DNA of 64,000 nt, taken from Nocardia grenadensis NBRC 108939. Lineage in GTDB: Bacteria > Actinomycetota > Actinomycetes > Mycobacteriales > Mycobacteriaceae. The first letter of the stretch is position 1. Every line of letters starts with the position of its first letter. The stretch covers positions 115,030 to 179,029 of the forward strand of contig NZ_BDCJ01000011.1 of NCBI RefSeq assembly GCF_001613445.1. The letters run 5' to 3'. Shown here piece after piece: positions 35,374-45,500 of the stretch. The position numbers were made by a program, and so were the translations under genes. The notes below the pieces were generated by a model. It searched no databases and was not told the origin of the DNA. It worked only from the letters and a program-made list of their open reading frames with translations.

Positions 35374-36126
35374 ATGGCCGAGAGGATCGCAATAGTATCC
35401 GGCGCCGCCCGCGGAATCGGGGCGGCCATCGCCAAACGGCTGGCGTCCGACGGACTGCAGGTCGGGGTCCTGGACCTCGATGAAGCCGCCTGCGCCGAGA
35501 CCGTATCGGCGATCGAGAACGCCGGCGGCAAGGCGATCGCGCTCGGCGCCGATGTCAGCAAGGAGGACTCGGTGAATGCCGCGGTGGAGCGGCTGGCCGG
35601 CGAGCTCGGCGCACCCACCGTCGTGGTCAACAATGCCGGCGTGCTGCGCGACAACCTGCTGTTCAAGATGAGCGTCGACGACTGGGACACCGTGCTGGGG
35701 GTGCATCTGCGTGGGGCCTTCCTGCTGACTCGGGCCGCCCAGAAGTACATGGTCGAACAGAAGTGGGGCCGTATCGTCAATATGTCCAGCACCTCGGCGC
35801 TGGGCAATCGGGGTCAGGTGAACTACTCGGCCGCGAAGGCCGGTATGCAGGGGTTCACCAAAACCCTCGCCTTCGAACTGGGTAAGTACGGGGTCACCGC
35901 CAATGCGATCGCCCCGGGCTTCATCGTCACCGATATGACCGCCGCCACCGCCGCCCGGGTCGGGGTTGATTTCGAGGACTTCCAGAAGGGCGCCGCCGCG
36001 CAGATCCCGGTGAACCGGGTCGGCTATCCGGAGGATATCGCCCATACGGCGTCATTCCTGGTGAGCGAGGGCGCGGGTTTCGTTTCGGGGCAGGTCATCT
36101 ATGTAGCCGGCGGGCCGAAGGACTGA
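35374..36126 (+). CDS. 3-oxoacyl-ACP reductase-type SDR (FabG-like)
   Basis: 250 aa. Classical SDR motifs: AIVSGAARGIGAAIAKRL (NAD(P) loop), VVNNAGVLRDN, IVNMSSTSALGNRGQ with the catalytic Ser, and NYSAAKAGMQGF with Tyr and Lys; APGFIVTDM follows. Most similar by eye to FabG/acetoacetyl-CoA reductase proteins that use NADPH to reduce beta-ketoacyl thioesters. Ends in GQVIYVAGGPKD. A single gene. Confidence 0.92.
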   Translation: MAERIAIVSGAARGIGAAIAKRLASDGLQVGVLDLDEAACAETVSAIENAGGKAIALGADVSKEDSVNAAVERLAGELGAPTVVVNNAGVLRDNLLFKMSVDDWDTVLGVHLRGAFLLTRAAQKYMVEQKWGRIVNMSSTSALGNRGQVNYSAAKAGMQGFTKTLAFELGKYGVTANAIAPGFIVTDMTAATAARVGVDFEDFQKGAAAQIPVNRVGYPEDIAHTASFLVSEGAGFVSGQVIYVAGGPKD

Positions 36127-36174
36127 GCGCCGCGACGGCGGGGCAGCGCCCGGTGACCCGGCCGCCCCGCCGCC

Positions 36175-36430
36175 CACGGTGTCGAAATGTTTCAGCACCA
36201 GCACCCTGGGGTCAGGGGCTTCGGCCACAATGTGCACGTTCTCGCCTACGCGCTCCAACCGGACTGGGCGCTCGAGTGCATCCGACAACCACGGCTGGAT
36301 CAACGCCAGCACAGAGTTCCAGACCCCCCGGGTCGTTCGACGGCGATTCGCAATCCACCAGCACCCGGAACCGGTCCGGCATGGCGGGAAGTTTGCCTGC
36401 AGCGGCGTCGAGTGCGTCGTAATCGGGCAT
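36175..36430 (-). pseudogene. Frameshifted, truncated M20 peptidase relic
   Basis: The frame from ATG 36430 reads like the start of a glutamate-carboxypeptidase-type M20 enzyme (MPDRFRVLVDCESPSNDPGG, residues 17–36). Around 36300 the homology jumps frame into PWLSDALERPVRLERVGENV and then VLVLKHFDTV, the first metal-binding motif, and stops there; the remaining 300 or so residues are absent. So one frameshift and a 3' truncation next to the SDR gene end. It marks a rearranged junction at the start of the accessory region. Confidence 0.7.
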
Positions 36431-36534
36431 CTGCTGACCTTCCTACGCCTACCCGGTCGCACCCGCACGCCACAGTGCAGCCGAAAGGGTCGACAGCAGA
36501 TGGTCGGGCCGCACAGCGGGTTAAGATTCGGCCC

Positions 36535-37158
36535 ATGTCAGCCATCTTCGATTGGGCGCGGCCGGACAATGTCCAACCTGAACCGATCACTGTCGAGATC
36601 TGGCGGCAGCTGCCGGCGGATTTCTGCCGCTTGGTCGAAGTGGTCAACGGCGACGCGGTGCGCTGCGAATCCCCGTCCCGGGCCCACCAGAAAGCCGTCC
36701 ATCGGCTCATGAGCATGCTCGAGGCAGCGGCCCGCGATCACATGGCCCAAGACCCATCGGTCTGTATAGACGTGAACCAAGATTTCGATGTCGTACTGTG
36801 GGAGTTCCCTCGGGCGACCATCCGCCGACCCGATATCGCACTGTTCGAATGCGTGCCCGCCGAGATACGTCCGGTCCCCGCACGTCATCTCGAAATCGCC
36901 GTCGAAGTCATTTCGCCCAGCCATGTCAAGACCGACCGGCTGGAGAAGATGAGCGAATACGCCGCCGCCGGAATTCCATGGTATTGGCTGGTGAGCGTTT
37001 CCGACACCGAGGTGACGTCGATAGAGACCTTCGGTTTGGACCACGGCGTCGGCCATTACCGACCGGTCGAGGTCTTGAAACCCGGTACCGGGTTCGCTGT
37101 CGACCTGCCCATCCGAATCCGCATCGATTGGACACAGCTGACCGACCTGGTGTTATAG
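36535..37158 (+). CDS. Uma2-family (DUF820) putative nuclease
   Basis: 207 aa from ATG 36535; TAAGAT 7 nt upstream looks like a -10 box, so the mRNA is probably leaderless. Uma2 features: LPADFCRLVEVVNGDAVRCE, the catalytic PD-(D/E)xK-like RRPDIALFE (near residue 100) and HLEIAVEVISPSH (Glu), then RLEKMSEYAAAGIPWYWLV (Lys). Uma2 proteins are widespread in cyanobacteria and actinobacteria with unknown biological role. It sits at the left end of the accessory region. Confidence 0.9.
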   Translation: MSAIFDWARPDNVQPEPITVEIWRQLPADFCRLVEVVNGDAVRCESPSRAHQKAVHRLMSMLEAAARDHMAQDPSVCIDVNQDFDVVLWEFPRATIRRPDIALFECVPAEIRPVPARHLEIAVEVISPSHVKTDRLEKMSEYAAAGIPWYWLVSVSDTEVTSIETFGLDHGVGHYRPVEVLKPGTGFAVDLPIRIRIDWTQLTDLVL

Positions 37159-37319
37159 GCGGAGCCGCCGGAACTCCCGCCACCCCGCACGGTCTTCACC
37201 GAGCCGAACCGGATACCCGATCAAGATTTATTCGAAATGCCGCGCGGCTGTCCGCTGTGGGGTACAACGGATTCGATCGCGTCGTGTATCCGATCCGATT
37301 CCGCACCAGGGGGTTCATC

Positions 37320-38228
37320 ATGTTCGACAACGACGCCGAGCAAGCGCCGACCTCGACGCTACCCCGACGGCAACTCGGCCGATTCCTCCGCGACCAGCGC
37401 GAGGCGAACGGCTTCACCATCGCCGCCGCCGCCAAGCTGGTGGATTTGTCGCCGTCGGCGCTACAGCGAATCGAGGCAGGCCAGACGCAAAAGGTCCGCA
37501 AGCAGGATGTTCGTGCCCTGTGTGAACTCTACGACGTAGGCACCGACGACGTCCGTGCGGCGACGGACCTGGCGGCACTCGCCCGAACGCAGAGCTGGTA
37601 CCACGCGTACGGGGGTTTGTACTCGGATGCGTACAATATGTATGTAGGACTTGAAGCCGCAGCACAGCAACAGACGACCTATCACGAGCACGTTCCCGGC
37701 CTACTCCAGACGCCCGCGTACGCACACGCAATCATCGGCGCATATCCCGGTTTCGACCGTGGAGACGATATCGACCGTCGAGTTGAACATCGGCTCAAGC
37801 GGCAGGCCATCATTACCCGCAGGACTAATCCGGCGATGCTGGAAGTCCTACTTCACGAATCGGCGCTTTATCGGGTTGTGGGCGACACGAGGATCATGGC
37901 GGCGCAGCTGAGTCACCTGGCGGAGATTTCGAAGCGCGACAACATTGTCCTCCGGCTCCACCCCTACCGAGCCGGTATGGCGTGGGGGATGCCGCACGGC
38001 ATGTTCACCATCCTGTCCTTCGGCGTCAACAGCCGCGGAGAGCACAGGGAACCGCCCATCGTCTTCTTGGAAGGCGGACCGGCGCAGGATGTCTACCTCG
38101 AGAAACCAGACGAAGTACGCCTCTATAGTGAGCTTGCTTCGGCCATCAGAAGCGCATCATTGGATGAAGACCAAACCCGGGAGCTGATTCGCCGGGCCAC
38201 GAGGGAGTTTGAGCGTGACAAGCGTTGA
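37320..38228 (+). CDS. XRE-family regulator with DUF5753 domain
   Basis: 302 aa from ATG 37320, AGGGGG 6 nt upstream. Residues 18–70 are a Cro/CI helix-turn-helix (LGRFLRDQREANGFTIAAAA, SALQRIEAGQTQKV). Residues 110–290 form the DUF5753 domain (YHEHVPGLLQTPAYAHAII, HESALYRVVG, IVFLEGGPAQDVYLEKPDEV). It overlaps the DUF397 gene, the classic actinobacterial pair in which the two proteins act as a regulatory or toxin-antitoxin-like couple (e.g. BldB/WhiJ relatives). Confidence 0.92.
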   Translation: MFDNDAEQAPTSTLPRRQLGRFLRDQREANGFTIAAAAKLVDLSPSALQRIEAGQTQKVRKQDVRALCELYDVGTDDVRAATDLAALARTQSWYHAYGGLYSDAYNMYVGLEAAAQQQTTYHEHVPGLLQTPAYAHAIIGAYPGFDRGDDIDRRVEHRLKRQAIITRRTNPAMLEVLLHESALYRVVGDTRIMAAQLSHLAEISKRDNIVLRLHPYRAGMAWGMPHGMFTILSFGVNSRGEHREPPIVFLEGGPAQDVYLEKPDEVRLYSELASAIRSASLDEDQTRELIRRATREFERDKR

Positions 38229-38427
38229 CCTGTCCGGGGCATCCTGGTTCAAGAGCAGTCGCAGTGGTAGCCAGAGCGCATGCGTCGAGGTGGCGTGGCT
38301 GGACAATGGCCATGTCGGCGTCCGGGACTCGAAGAACACGGAAGGCCCTGCGCTGATCTTCGCCCCTGAGGTATGGGAAGCCTTCACCATGGATATGCAA
38401 TCAGGTGGTGCACCTTTCTCTGCCTGA
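38215..38427 (+). CDS. DUF397 protein
   Basis: 70 aa from GTG 38215 (GGGAG 7 nt upstream; TTG 38209 is less favoured), overlapping the XRE gene by 14 bp. Canonical DUF397: SGASWFKSSRSGSQSACVEV, then VGVRDSKNTEGPALIFAPEVWEAF. Partner of the upstream regulator. Confidence 0.93.
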   Translation: MTSVDLSGASWFKSSRSGSQSACVEVAWLDNGHVGVRDSKNTEGPALIFAPEVWEAFTMDMQSGGAPFSA

Positions 38428-38600
38428 GAGTCAGGCGCCCGGGCTGTAGCCGTTTTTCGCTTCCCTCATGCCATCTCCATGGGAGCGCACGAAGGGCAAC
38501 GGCCCGGGCGCATTGCCTTCTGATGCGCTCAGCGGAACCAGCCATCGCTCTGGCGCGTCATACTTACGGGCGAAGTTCGTGATGACCGACAGGAGCAGTG

Positions 38601-39155
38601 GTGGGGCAGCGGAGGACAGCGGCGGTAACGATATTGACAGGGGCGCTGCTACTGGTAACGGCCTGCGACGCGACCACCGAAGGTCCGGCGGCACCGGAAA
38701 TCACCACGGACGGGGCGGCGAGCGAGGCACTGTGGGACCCGTGCACGCAGATCCATGAGGATTCGCTGCGGCAGATCGGGGTCGACCCGACAACCCGCGA
38801 CAACACGATCTCGGGTGTGGAGAACGTCGAGGGGTGGAAGTTGTGCTCTTGGCACAACAAGAAGTCTCGATGGGACTACACCCTCGGAGTCTGGTCCACA
38901 ACTCACACCATCGAAGGTCTGAAGGCGGATACGAACAACATCGCATTCGCCGATATCACGGTATCCGGAAAGAACGGAACACAGTTCGAGAAAGCTCATG
39001 ACACTTACAATTCCGTTTGCTATTTAGGTTTCCCGTTCACAGAAGGGACCATCGAAGTCTCAGTATTCAAGTCGGCAGCCTCCGACTCGGATCTCGACCC
39101 GTGTCAGACAGCCAGAACTGCAGCCGAAGCATTGGTTTTACAATTTCCTGAGTAG
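38601..39155 (+). CDS. DUF3558-type lipoprotein
   Basis: 184 aa. Tandem GTGs at 38598/38601 follow AGGAG; the second has the better spacing. Lipobox LLVTACDA. The mature domain carries LWDPCTQIHEDSLRQIGVDP near residue 45, WKLCSWHNKKS and a final LDPCQTARTAAEAL, matching DUF3558, a family of exported Mycobacteriales/Pseudonocardiales lipoproteins with conserved Cys residues. Often followed by a small ESX-associated gene, as is the case here. Confidence 0.85.
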   Translation: MGQRRTAAVTILTGALLLVTACDATTEGPAAPEITTDGAASEALWDPCTQIHEDSLRQIGVDPTTRDNTISGVENVEGWKLCSWHNKKSRWDYTLGVWSTTHTIEGLKADTNNIAFADITVSGKNGTQFEKAHDTYNSVCYLGFPFTEGTIEVSVFKSAASDSDLDPCQTARTAAEALVLQFPE

Positions 39156-39166
39156 GGGGAGCCCCG

Positions 39167-39544
39167 TTGACCACCCAGCAAGACATCACGTTGTGGCGTT
39201 TTCTTGCCGATGAGGCGGAAGCGGGGCGGTTGTCCCTGGAAGACTCTGTTGCGACCGCATGCCGGACAGCCATCGACAACCAAATCGACGTTTACGTCGA
39301 GGTGCTGGACGGGATCGAGGCAATGGCCAATGTCAGCGGCTTGGGGGAATTCGCATGCGGCACGGAACTCGCACGCCTCCTGGGCCTGAAAGCAGTCGAC
39401 CCCGGTAGAGACGGGGATCTGGCCACCGCTCTCCGGGATCACATCGAGGTACTCAACCTGATGGGTGCGGCCATCCAATCCTCTTTGGACCGCGTGCAGG
39501 AGCAGGATTCCAGTAATTCGCAGAGCTATAAACGGGTCGGCTGA
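39167..39544 (+). CDS. Helical hypothetical protein, 125 aa
   Basis: TTG 39167 is chosen because GGGGGAG lies 5 nt upstream. The protein is almost entirely helical and acidic (WRFLADEAEAGRLSLEDSV; DVYVEVLDGIEAMANV), without signal peptide. It follows the DUF3558 lipoprotein by 11 bp. Such pairs recur in Nocardia, where the second product resembles ESX/WXG-like helical hairpins, but no WXG motif is seen. Confidence 0.7.
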   Translation: MTTQQDITLWRFLADEAEAGRLSLEDSVATACRTAIDNQIDVYVEVLDGIEAMANVSGLGEFACGTELARLLGLKAVDPGRDGDLATALRDHIEVLNLMGAAIQSSLDRVQEQDSSNSQSYKRVG

Positions 39545-39835
39545 GCGGCATACAACCTCGCCCGCCGACAACCTCCGACCAATCATCCATGTCGTGGGTG
39601 CCCTGGAAGTCCCCAGTCAGATCGGCCACACCCGCCACCTGCTCTATGCGGCGGTCCTCGTTCTCACGAGATGCTGGTGAGCAAGGTCGCGGCGCCGGAA
39701 TGACTTCGGATTCAATGCCCTGACCTCTGCGATCTTTCGCTGATCCGAATCGACAAGAGTGCATCGGAGCAGCTCGGAATCCTGGGTTCGGCTATCGGCG
39801 CAACCTGTCGACAGCCTCCCATATAACCTCATCGC

Positions 39836-41344
39836 ATGATCACTGGGGAACTGCGGAGCAAGATCGACCGGCTGTGGGACGCGTTCTGGTCGGGCGGTAT
39901 CTCGAACCCGCTGGAGGTGATCGAGCAGATCACCTACCTGATGTTCCTCAAACGTCTCGACGACCTGCAGACCACCGCGGAACGCAAGGCACACCGCAGC
40001 GGGAAGCCGATCGAGAATCCGATCTACGACGCGGATACCGAGCCGCTGCGGTGGTCGAGGTTCCGTGAGCTCGGACCGGACCAGTTGCTGCGAACAGTAC
40101 GCGACGACGTATTCCCCTGGTTGCGGCTGCTCGGCGGCGAGGAGTCCACATACGGCGAGCATATGAAGGACGCCAGGTTCACCATCCCGACTGCGAGCCT
40201 GCTCACCAAGGCCGTCGATATGCTCGACGAGCTGCCGCTCAGCGCGGGCGGCGATATCAAGGGCGACCTGTACGAGTACATGCTCTCCAAGATTGCCACC
40301 GCAGGGCAGAACGGTCAGTTCCGCACTCCCCGCCACATCATCGACCTCATGGTCGCGATGATGGCGCCCGGCCCGCACGACGAGATCTGCGATCCGGCGT
40401 GCGGTACGGCGGGCTTCCTCGTCGGCGCCGCCGAATACATCCAGCACATGCACAGCGAGGCCCTCCTGGAGCGCGCCCAGCGGGATCACTTCCACAGCAG
40501 CATGTTCCACGGTTTCGATTTCGACTCCACCATGCTGCGTATCGCCAGCATGAACATGCTCATGCACCAGATCGAACGCCCTGATATCCGCTACCGCGAT
40601 TCCCTGGCCGAATCCGTGGCCGGCGAGGCGGGCCGCTACTCGATGATCCTGGCCAACCCGCCCTTCGCAGGCAGCCTCGACTTCGACACCACTGCCAAGG
40701 ACCTGCTCCAGGTGGTGAAGACGAAGAAAACCGAACTGCTGTTCCTGGCGTTGTTCCTGCGTCTGCTGAAGACGGGCGGCCGGGCGGCGGTGATCGTCCC
40801 CGACGGCGTGCTGTTCGGGTCCACCAAGGCGCACAAGGATCTGCGCAAGCTGCTCGTCGAAGAGCATGGCCTCGATGCGGTGGTGAAACTGCCATCCGGG
40901 GTGTTCAAGCCGTATGCCGGCGTGTCGACGGCAATCCTGTTTTTCACCAAGGACGACCAGACCGACCATGTGTGGTTCTACGAGGTCACCGCGGACGGGT
41001 TCAGCCTCGACGACAAGCGCAACCCGCTGCTCTCAGACGATAAGCTCGGCGCCGCAGCCACGCTTACCGCCGACGAGCACGCCAATAACAATCTCCCTGA
41101 CGTCCTCGCCCGGTGGTCTCACCGCACCAACGGCGAACGCGACCGCGCACGCACCGAACAGAGTTTCTGTGTGCCGAAGGCAGATATCGCCGCTCAAGAC
41201 TATGATTTTAGCCTCAACCGGTACAAAGAGATAATCCATGAGCACTTGGAATACCGCCCCCCGCTGGAGATAATCGAAGATTTGGAATCAATTGATTCAG
41301 AGATACAGCAGGGAATTTCAGATCTGAAGGGAATGCTGAGATGA
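39836..41344 (+). CDS. hsdM: Type I restriction–modification DNA methyltransferase (HsdM)
   Basis: 502 aa from ATG 39836; TATAAC 8 nt upstream suggests a leaderless mRNA. Adenine-N6 methyltransferase motifs: ICDPACGTAGFLVGA (motif I) near residue 183 and MILANPPFAGS (motif IV, NPPF) near 272. The N-terminal HsdM_N helices and QFRTPRHIIDLMV are typical. With HsdS it methylates the recognition site and with HsdR forms the endonuclease. Stop overlaps the hsdS start by 4 bp. Confidence 0.97.
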   Translation: MITGELRSKIDRLWDAFWSGGISNPLEVIEQITYLMFLKRLDDLQTTAERKAHRSGKPIENPIYDADTEPLRWSRFRELGPDQLLRTVRDDVFPWLRLLGGEESTYGEHMKDARFTIPTASLLTKAVDMLDELPLSAGGDIKGDLYEYMLSKIATAGQNGQFRTPRHIIDLMVAMMAPGPHDEICDPACGTAGFLVGAAEYIQHMHSEALLERAQRDHFHSSMFHGFDFDSTMLRIASMNMLMHQIERPDIRYRDSLAESVAGEAGRYSMILANPPFAGSLDFDTTAKDLLQVVKTKKTELLFLALFLRLLKTGGRAAVIVPDGVLFGSTKAHKDLRKLLVEEHGLDAVVKLPSGVFKPYAGVSTAILFFTKDDQTDHVWFYEVTADGFSLDDKRNPLLSDDKLGAAATLTADEHANNNLPDVLARWSHRTNGERDRARTEQSFCVPKADIAAQDYDFSLNRYKEIIHEHLEYRPPLEIIEDLESIDSEIQQGISDLKGMLR

Positions 41345-42555
41345 CCCATATGCGTCCACTCTTCGAAATATGCACTTTAATCACGGATGGAACACACTAC
41401 ACGCCACCGGATCTTGAAACGGGAATTCCATTCCTGACCGTCAAAGATATGCACGGACGCAGGCTCGACTTTACAGGATGCTCGCACATCTCCGAGGCCG
41501 AATATCACCGGGCGGCGGCGGGAAATTCCACACCCAGAAAATACGATGTCCTATTCTCAAAAGATGGGACGGTTGGAAAAGTGCATGTCGTCGATTCAGA
41601 TCGATCATTTGCAGTGTTGTCCTCTATCGCGATCCTTCGGCCAGATAGCCGCCGGGTTATTTCCCAGTATCTCGGCTGGGCCCTCCGCTCGCCGGAAGTG
41701 TTATCGGATGCAATTCGCAAGAAAAGCGGGTCGGCGATACGGCGCATTATCTTAAGCGATCTGAAAAGCATTAAAATCCCTCTTCCATCCATTCAAGAGC
41801 AGCAGCGCATTGCACAAGTACTGGATCGATTGGATGCGCTGCGAGAGAAGCGGCGGAAGTCCATTGCAATCCTCGACGGACTCGCCCAATCGATCTTTCT
41901 TGACATGTTCGGCGATCCGGCCGCCAACCAGCGGCAATGGAAAGTGATACCCCTGGGCGACGCCATGGAATCCAGGCCACAAAACGGGCTCTACAAACCG
42001 TCGTCCGATTATGGATCCGGCGCCCCGATTGTTCGCATTGACGCTTTCTACGATGGAGTAATATCCGGATTGCCGAACCTGAAACGAGTCATGGTCAATG
42101 AATCCGATATATCAAAATACGGACTGAAACCCAATGACATCTTGATAAACCGCGTAAACAGTCTTTCGCATTTGGGAAAATCCGCGCTGGTCCCGCCACT
42201 TCAGGAGCCGACCGTATTCGAGTCCAACATGATGCGATTCAAGTTCGACGAAATGACACTAAATGCAGTGTACGCAATAAACTCCCTCCAAACCGCACAC
42301 ATAAAGTCGCAAATATTGAGAGCTGCAAAGAAGTCGATCAACCAAGCAAGCATAAACCAAACCGACGTAACTAATCTGCAAATCCTCGCGCCACCGATTC
42401 AGCTTCAGGAAGAGTTTGCATCACGAGTGCAAGCAATCGAGCGGACGAAACCCCGACTCATGGCCCATCTCGCAGGTCTCGACACACTTTTCACATCTGT
42501 CCAAACCCGTGCCTTCCGTGGCGAGCTCTGGCAGGATGACTTGAAAGACATGTAA
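41341..42555 (+). CDS. hsdS: Type I restriction–modification specificity subunit (HsdS)
   Basis: 404 aa, ATG overlapping the hsdM stop as ATGA. Two target-recognition domains (about residues 5–150 and 200–350), each followed by a conserved helix region: SIQEQQRIAQVLDRLDALRE and IQLQEEFASRVQAIERTKP. The two halves determine the split DNA target. The gene is clearly poorer in GC, with many AAA/ATA codons, than hsdM and hsdR, as expected for a horizontally exchanged recognition subunit. No frameshift or internal repeat that would indicate phase variation was noticed. Confidence 0.95.
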   Translation: MTHMRPLFEICTLITDGTHYTPPDLETGIPFLTVKDMHGRRLDFTGCSHISEAEYHRAAAGNSTPRKYDVLFSKDGTVGKVHVVDSDRSFAVLSSIAILRPDSRRVISQYLGWALRSPEVLSDAIRKKSGSAIRRIILSDLKSIKIPLPSIQEQQRIAQVLDRLDALREKRRKSIAILDGLAQSIFLDMFGDPAANQRQWKVIPLGDAMESRPQNGLYKPSSDYGSGAPIVRIDAFYDGVISGLPNLKRVMVNESDISKYGLKPNDILINRVNSLSHLGKSALVPPLQEPTVFESNMMRFKFDEMTLNAVYAINSLQTAHIKSQILRAAKKSINQASINQTDVTNLQILAPPIQLQEEFASRVQAIERTKPRLMAHLAGLDTLFTSVQTRAFRGELWQDDLKDM

Positions 42556-42569
42556 GGGGAGGAACTTTC

Positions 42570-45500
42570 GTGGCCCAGAGCAACTTCGACTTCCTGCGCG
42601 CCGAGTGGCCCGACTTGTTCGCCGAGGCCGTACGGGCGGAGCGGAGCGCCGTGGGCGATCCCCGCGTCGCCTGTTTCTTCGCGCGACGGGCGTTGGAGCT
42701 GGCCGTCAACTGGCTGTACAGGGCCGATAGTTCGCTACAGATCCCGTACCGCGACGACCTGAACGCCAAGCTCAAGGAGCCGACGCTCGTGCAGGTGGCG
42801 GGGTCGGTGATCGTCACGAAGATGGATGTGGTGCGGCGGCGCGGGAATATCGCCGTACACCGGACCGGTGAAGTACCCGCCCAGGATGCGGTGAGCGCGG
42901 TCAATGAGCTGTTCCACGTGCTGTATTGGCTGGGGCGCACGTATGCGCGCACCGAGGACGGAAAGCCCTTCGATGGGCAGCGGTTCGATGCCTCGCTGAT
43001 CCCCCGGCCCGAACCGGCCGAAGTGCGGCGCAAGAAGTACGCCGAAGTCCAGCAGATGGCGGCCGAGTTCGCGAAACAGCAGGCGGAGCTGGCCGCGGAA
43101 CGGCGGCAGCGCAAGGAACTCGACGACGAGGTCAAACGGCTGCGGGCCGAGGTGAAGAAGGCCAAGGCGGACAACGCCACGGTCCCGGACCATCACGATT
43201 ACTCCGAGGCGCAGACCCGCACCCAGCTGATCGACCTGCTGCTACAGGAGGCGGGGTGGGCGTTGGATGGCCCGGACGACCGCGAATACCCGGTCACTGG
43301 GATGCCGACGGATAGCGGCAAGGGCAAAGTCGACTACGTGCTGTGGGACGACAACGGCAAACCCCTCGCTGTGGTGGAGGCCAAGCGCACGTCGAAGAGT
43401 GTGGAATCGGGAAAGTACCAGGCCTCACTCTACGCCGACGCGCTGGAACAGCAGCACGGGCAGCGGCCGGTCATCTTCTACACCAACGGCCACGACACCC
43501 AGATCTGGGACGACACCTTCTACTCCCCCCGCCCGGTCCAAGGTTTCTACACCAAAGACCAGCTGCGCACGCTCGTGCAGCGACGCGCCAAACGTCGGCC
43601 CCTGGCCACCGAGCCGATCACCGATGCCATCGTGAACCGGCATTACCAGCATCGCGCGATCCGGCGCATCGGGGAAACATTCGACAAGGACAGGCAGCGC
43701 CAGGCCCTGCTGGTGATGGCCACCGGGACCGGCAAAACCCGTACCGTGATCGGGCTCGTCGATCAGCTCATCCGGGCAGGCTGGGTGAAACGGGTGCTGT
43801 TCCTGGCCGACCGGCAAGCGCTGGTAGCGCAGGCGGCCAATGCGTTCAAGAACCATCTGCCGAACGTTCCGTCGGTGAACCTGCTCACCGAAAAGGACAG
43901 CAACGCCCGCGTCTACGTCTCGACGTATCCGACGATGCTGAACCTCATCAACCAGATCGACGACACCAAACAGCGTCCGTTCGGGCCGGGATTCTTCGAT
44001 CTCGTCGTCATCGACGAGGCCCACCGCTCGGTGTATCAGAAATACGGTGCGATCTTCGACCACTTCGACGCGCTGCTGGTCGGATTGACCGCGACACCGA
44101 AGAACGAGATCGACCGCAACACCTACCGCTTGTTCCACCTCGAGGAAGGGGTGCCGACCGATGTCTACGACCTCGAGCAGGCGGTGCAGGAGGGCTACCT
44201 CGTGCCGCCGGTCGCCCGTTCGGTTCCGCTGAAGTTCCTGCGTGCCGGTATCCGCTACGCCGAGCTGTCCGAGGAGGAGAAGGACCGCTGGCATGAGCTG
44301 GAGTGGCTCGATGACGAAGACATCCCCGAATCGGTCGATCCGCATGCGCTGAACCAGTTCCTGTTCAACCACGACACTATCGACCAGATGCTGCTCGTAC
44401 TCATGGAACAGGGCGACAAGGTCGACGACGGGGAACGGATCGGCAAAACCATCATCTTCGCGCGCAACAACCGGCACGCCGAACTGATCGTGAAACGGTT
44501 CCGGGTGCTCTACCCTGACCTGCCGGGTGATTTCATAGAGATGATCACGCACAGCGTCAGCCACGCGCAGAGTCTCATCGACAAATTCGAGAACCCGGCC
44601 AGAGCACCGCGAATCGCGGTGTCGGTGGACATGCTGGACACCGGGATCGACGTGCCCGCGGTCGCGAACCTGGTATTTGCGAAAGCCGTGCGAACAAGCA
44701 CGAAATACTGGCAGATGATCGGGCGCGGCACCCGGCTGTGCCCGGACCTGTACGCGCCGAACAAGGACAAAGAACGGTTCCTGGTCTTCGACCTGTGCCA
44801 GAACGTCGAATATTTCAACCAGGACCTCCCCACCGCCGAAGGCCGCGTGCAGGCGTCCATGAGCGAGAAGGTGTTCGCGGCCCGCGCCGACCTGCTGCGC
44901 GATATGGACCAGCTCCAGCCGCCGGGTGAGCGGCCCGCGACTGTTCCCGACGGTGAACCGGCCAGTCTGCCGGATATGCGGTGGCAGCTCGCCGAACGGC
45001 TCTGGGTGGAAGTGGCGAGTATGAACACCCAGAACGTGGAGGTCCGCAAACAGCTTCGTCATGTCGAGAAGTTCGCTGACCGGCGCAGCTGGGACATTGT
45101 GACACCGGAGGCCCGGATCGAGGTCGGCAACCTGGCCGGGCTGCCCACCCAATTCACCGACGACGACACCGGCCCGGCCGCCAAACGGTTCGATCTGATC
45201 ACTCTCCGCCTGCAACTGGCCTTGCTGACCGACGACATCACGTTCGACCCATTGCGGGAAAAGGTCCAGGAGACCGCCACGGCACTGCTGGACCCCGCCC
45301 TGAACAACATCACCGCCATCCGGCAACGCCATGCGTTCATCGAAGACGTGGCCGGCGACGCCTGGTGGGAAGACGTCACGCTGCCGATGCTGGAAACACT
45401 GCGGCGGCGGCTGCGGGGATTGGTCAAGGCGATCCCGTCGAAGGGAACACAGAATCCCCTGTACACCGATTTTCGGGACGAACTCGGCGAGATCAGCGAT

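Noticed and set aside
43425..45332. 635-codon minus-strand open frame inside hsdR
   Set aside because: Mirror frame of hsdR without ribosome site or domain.
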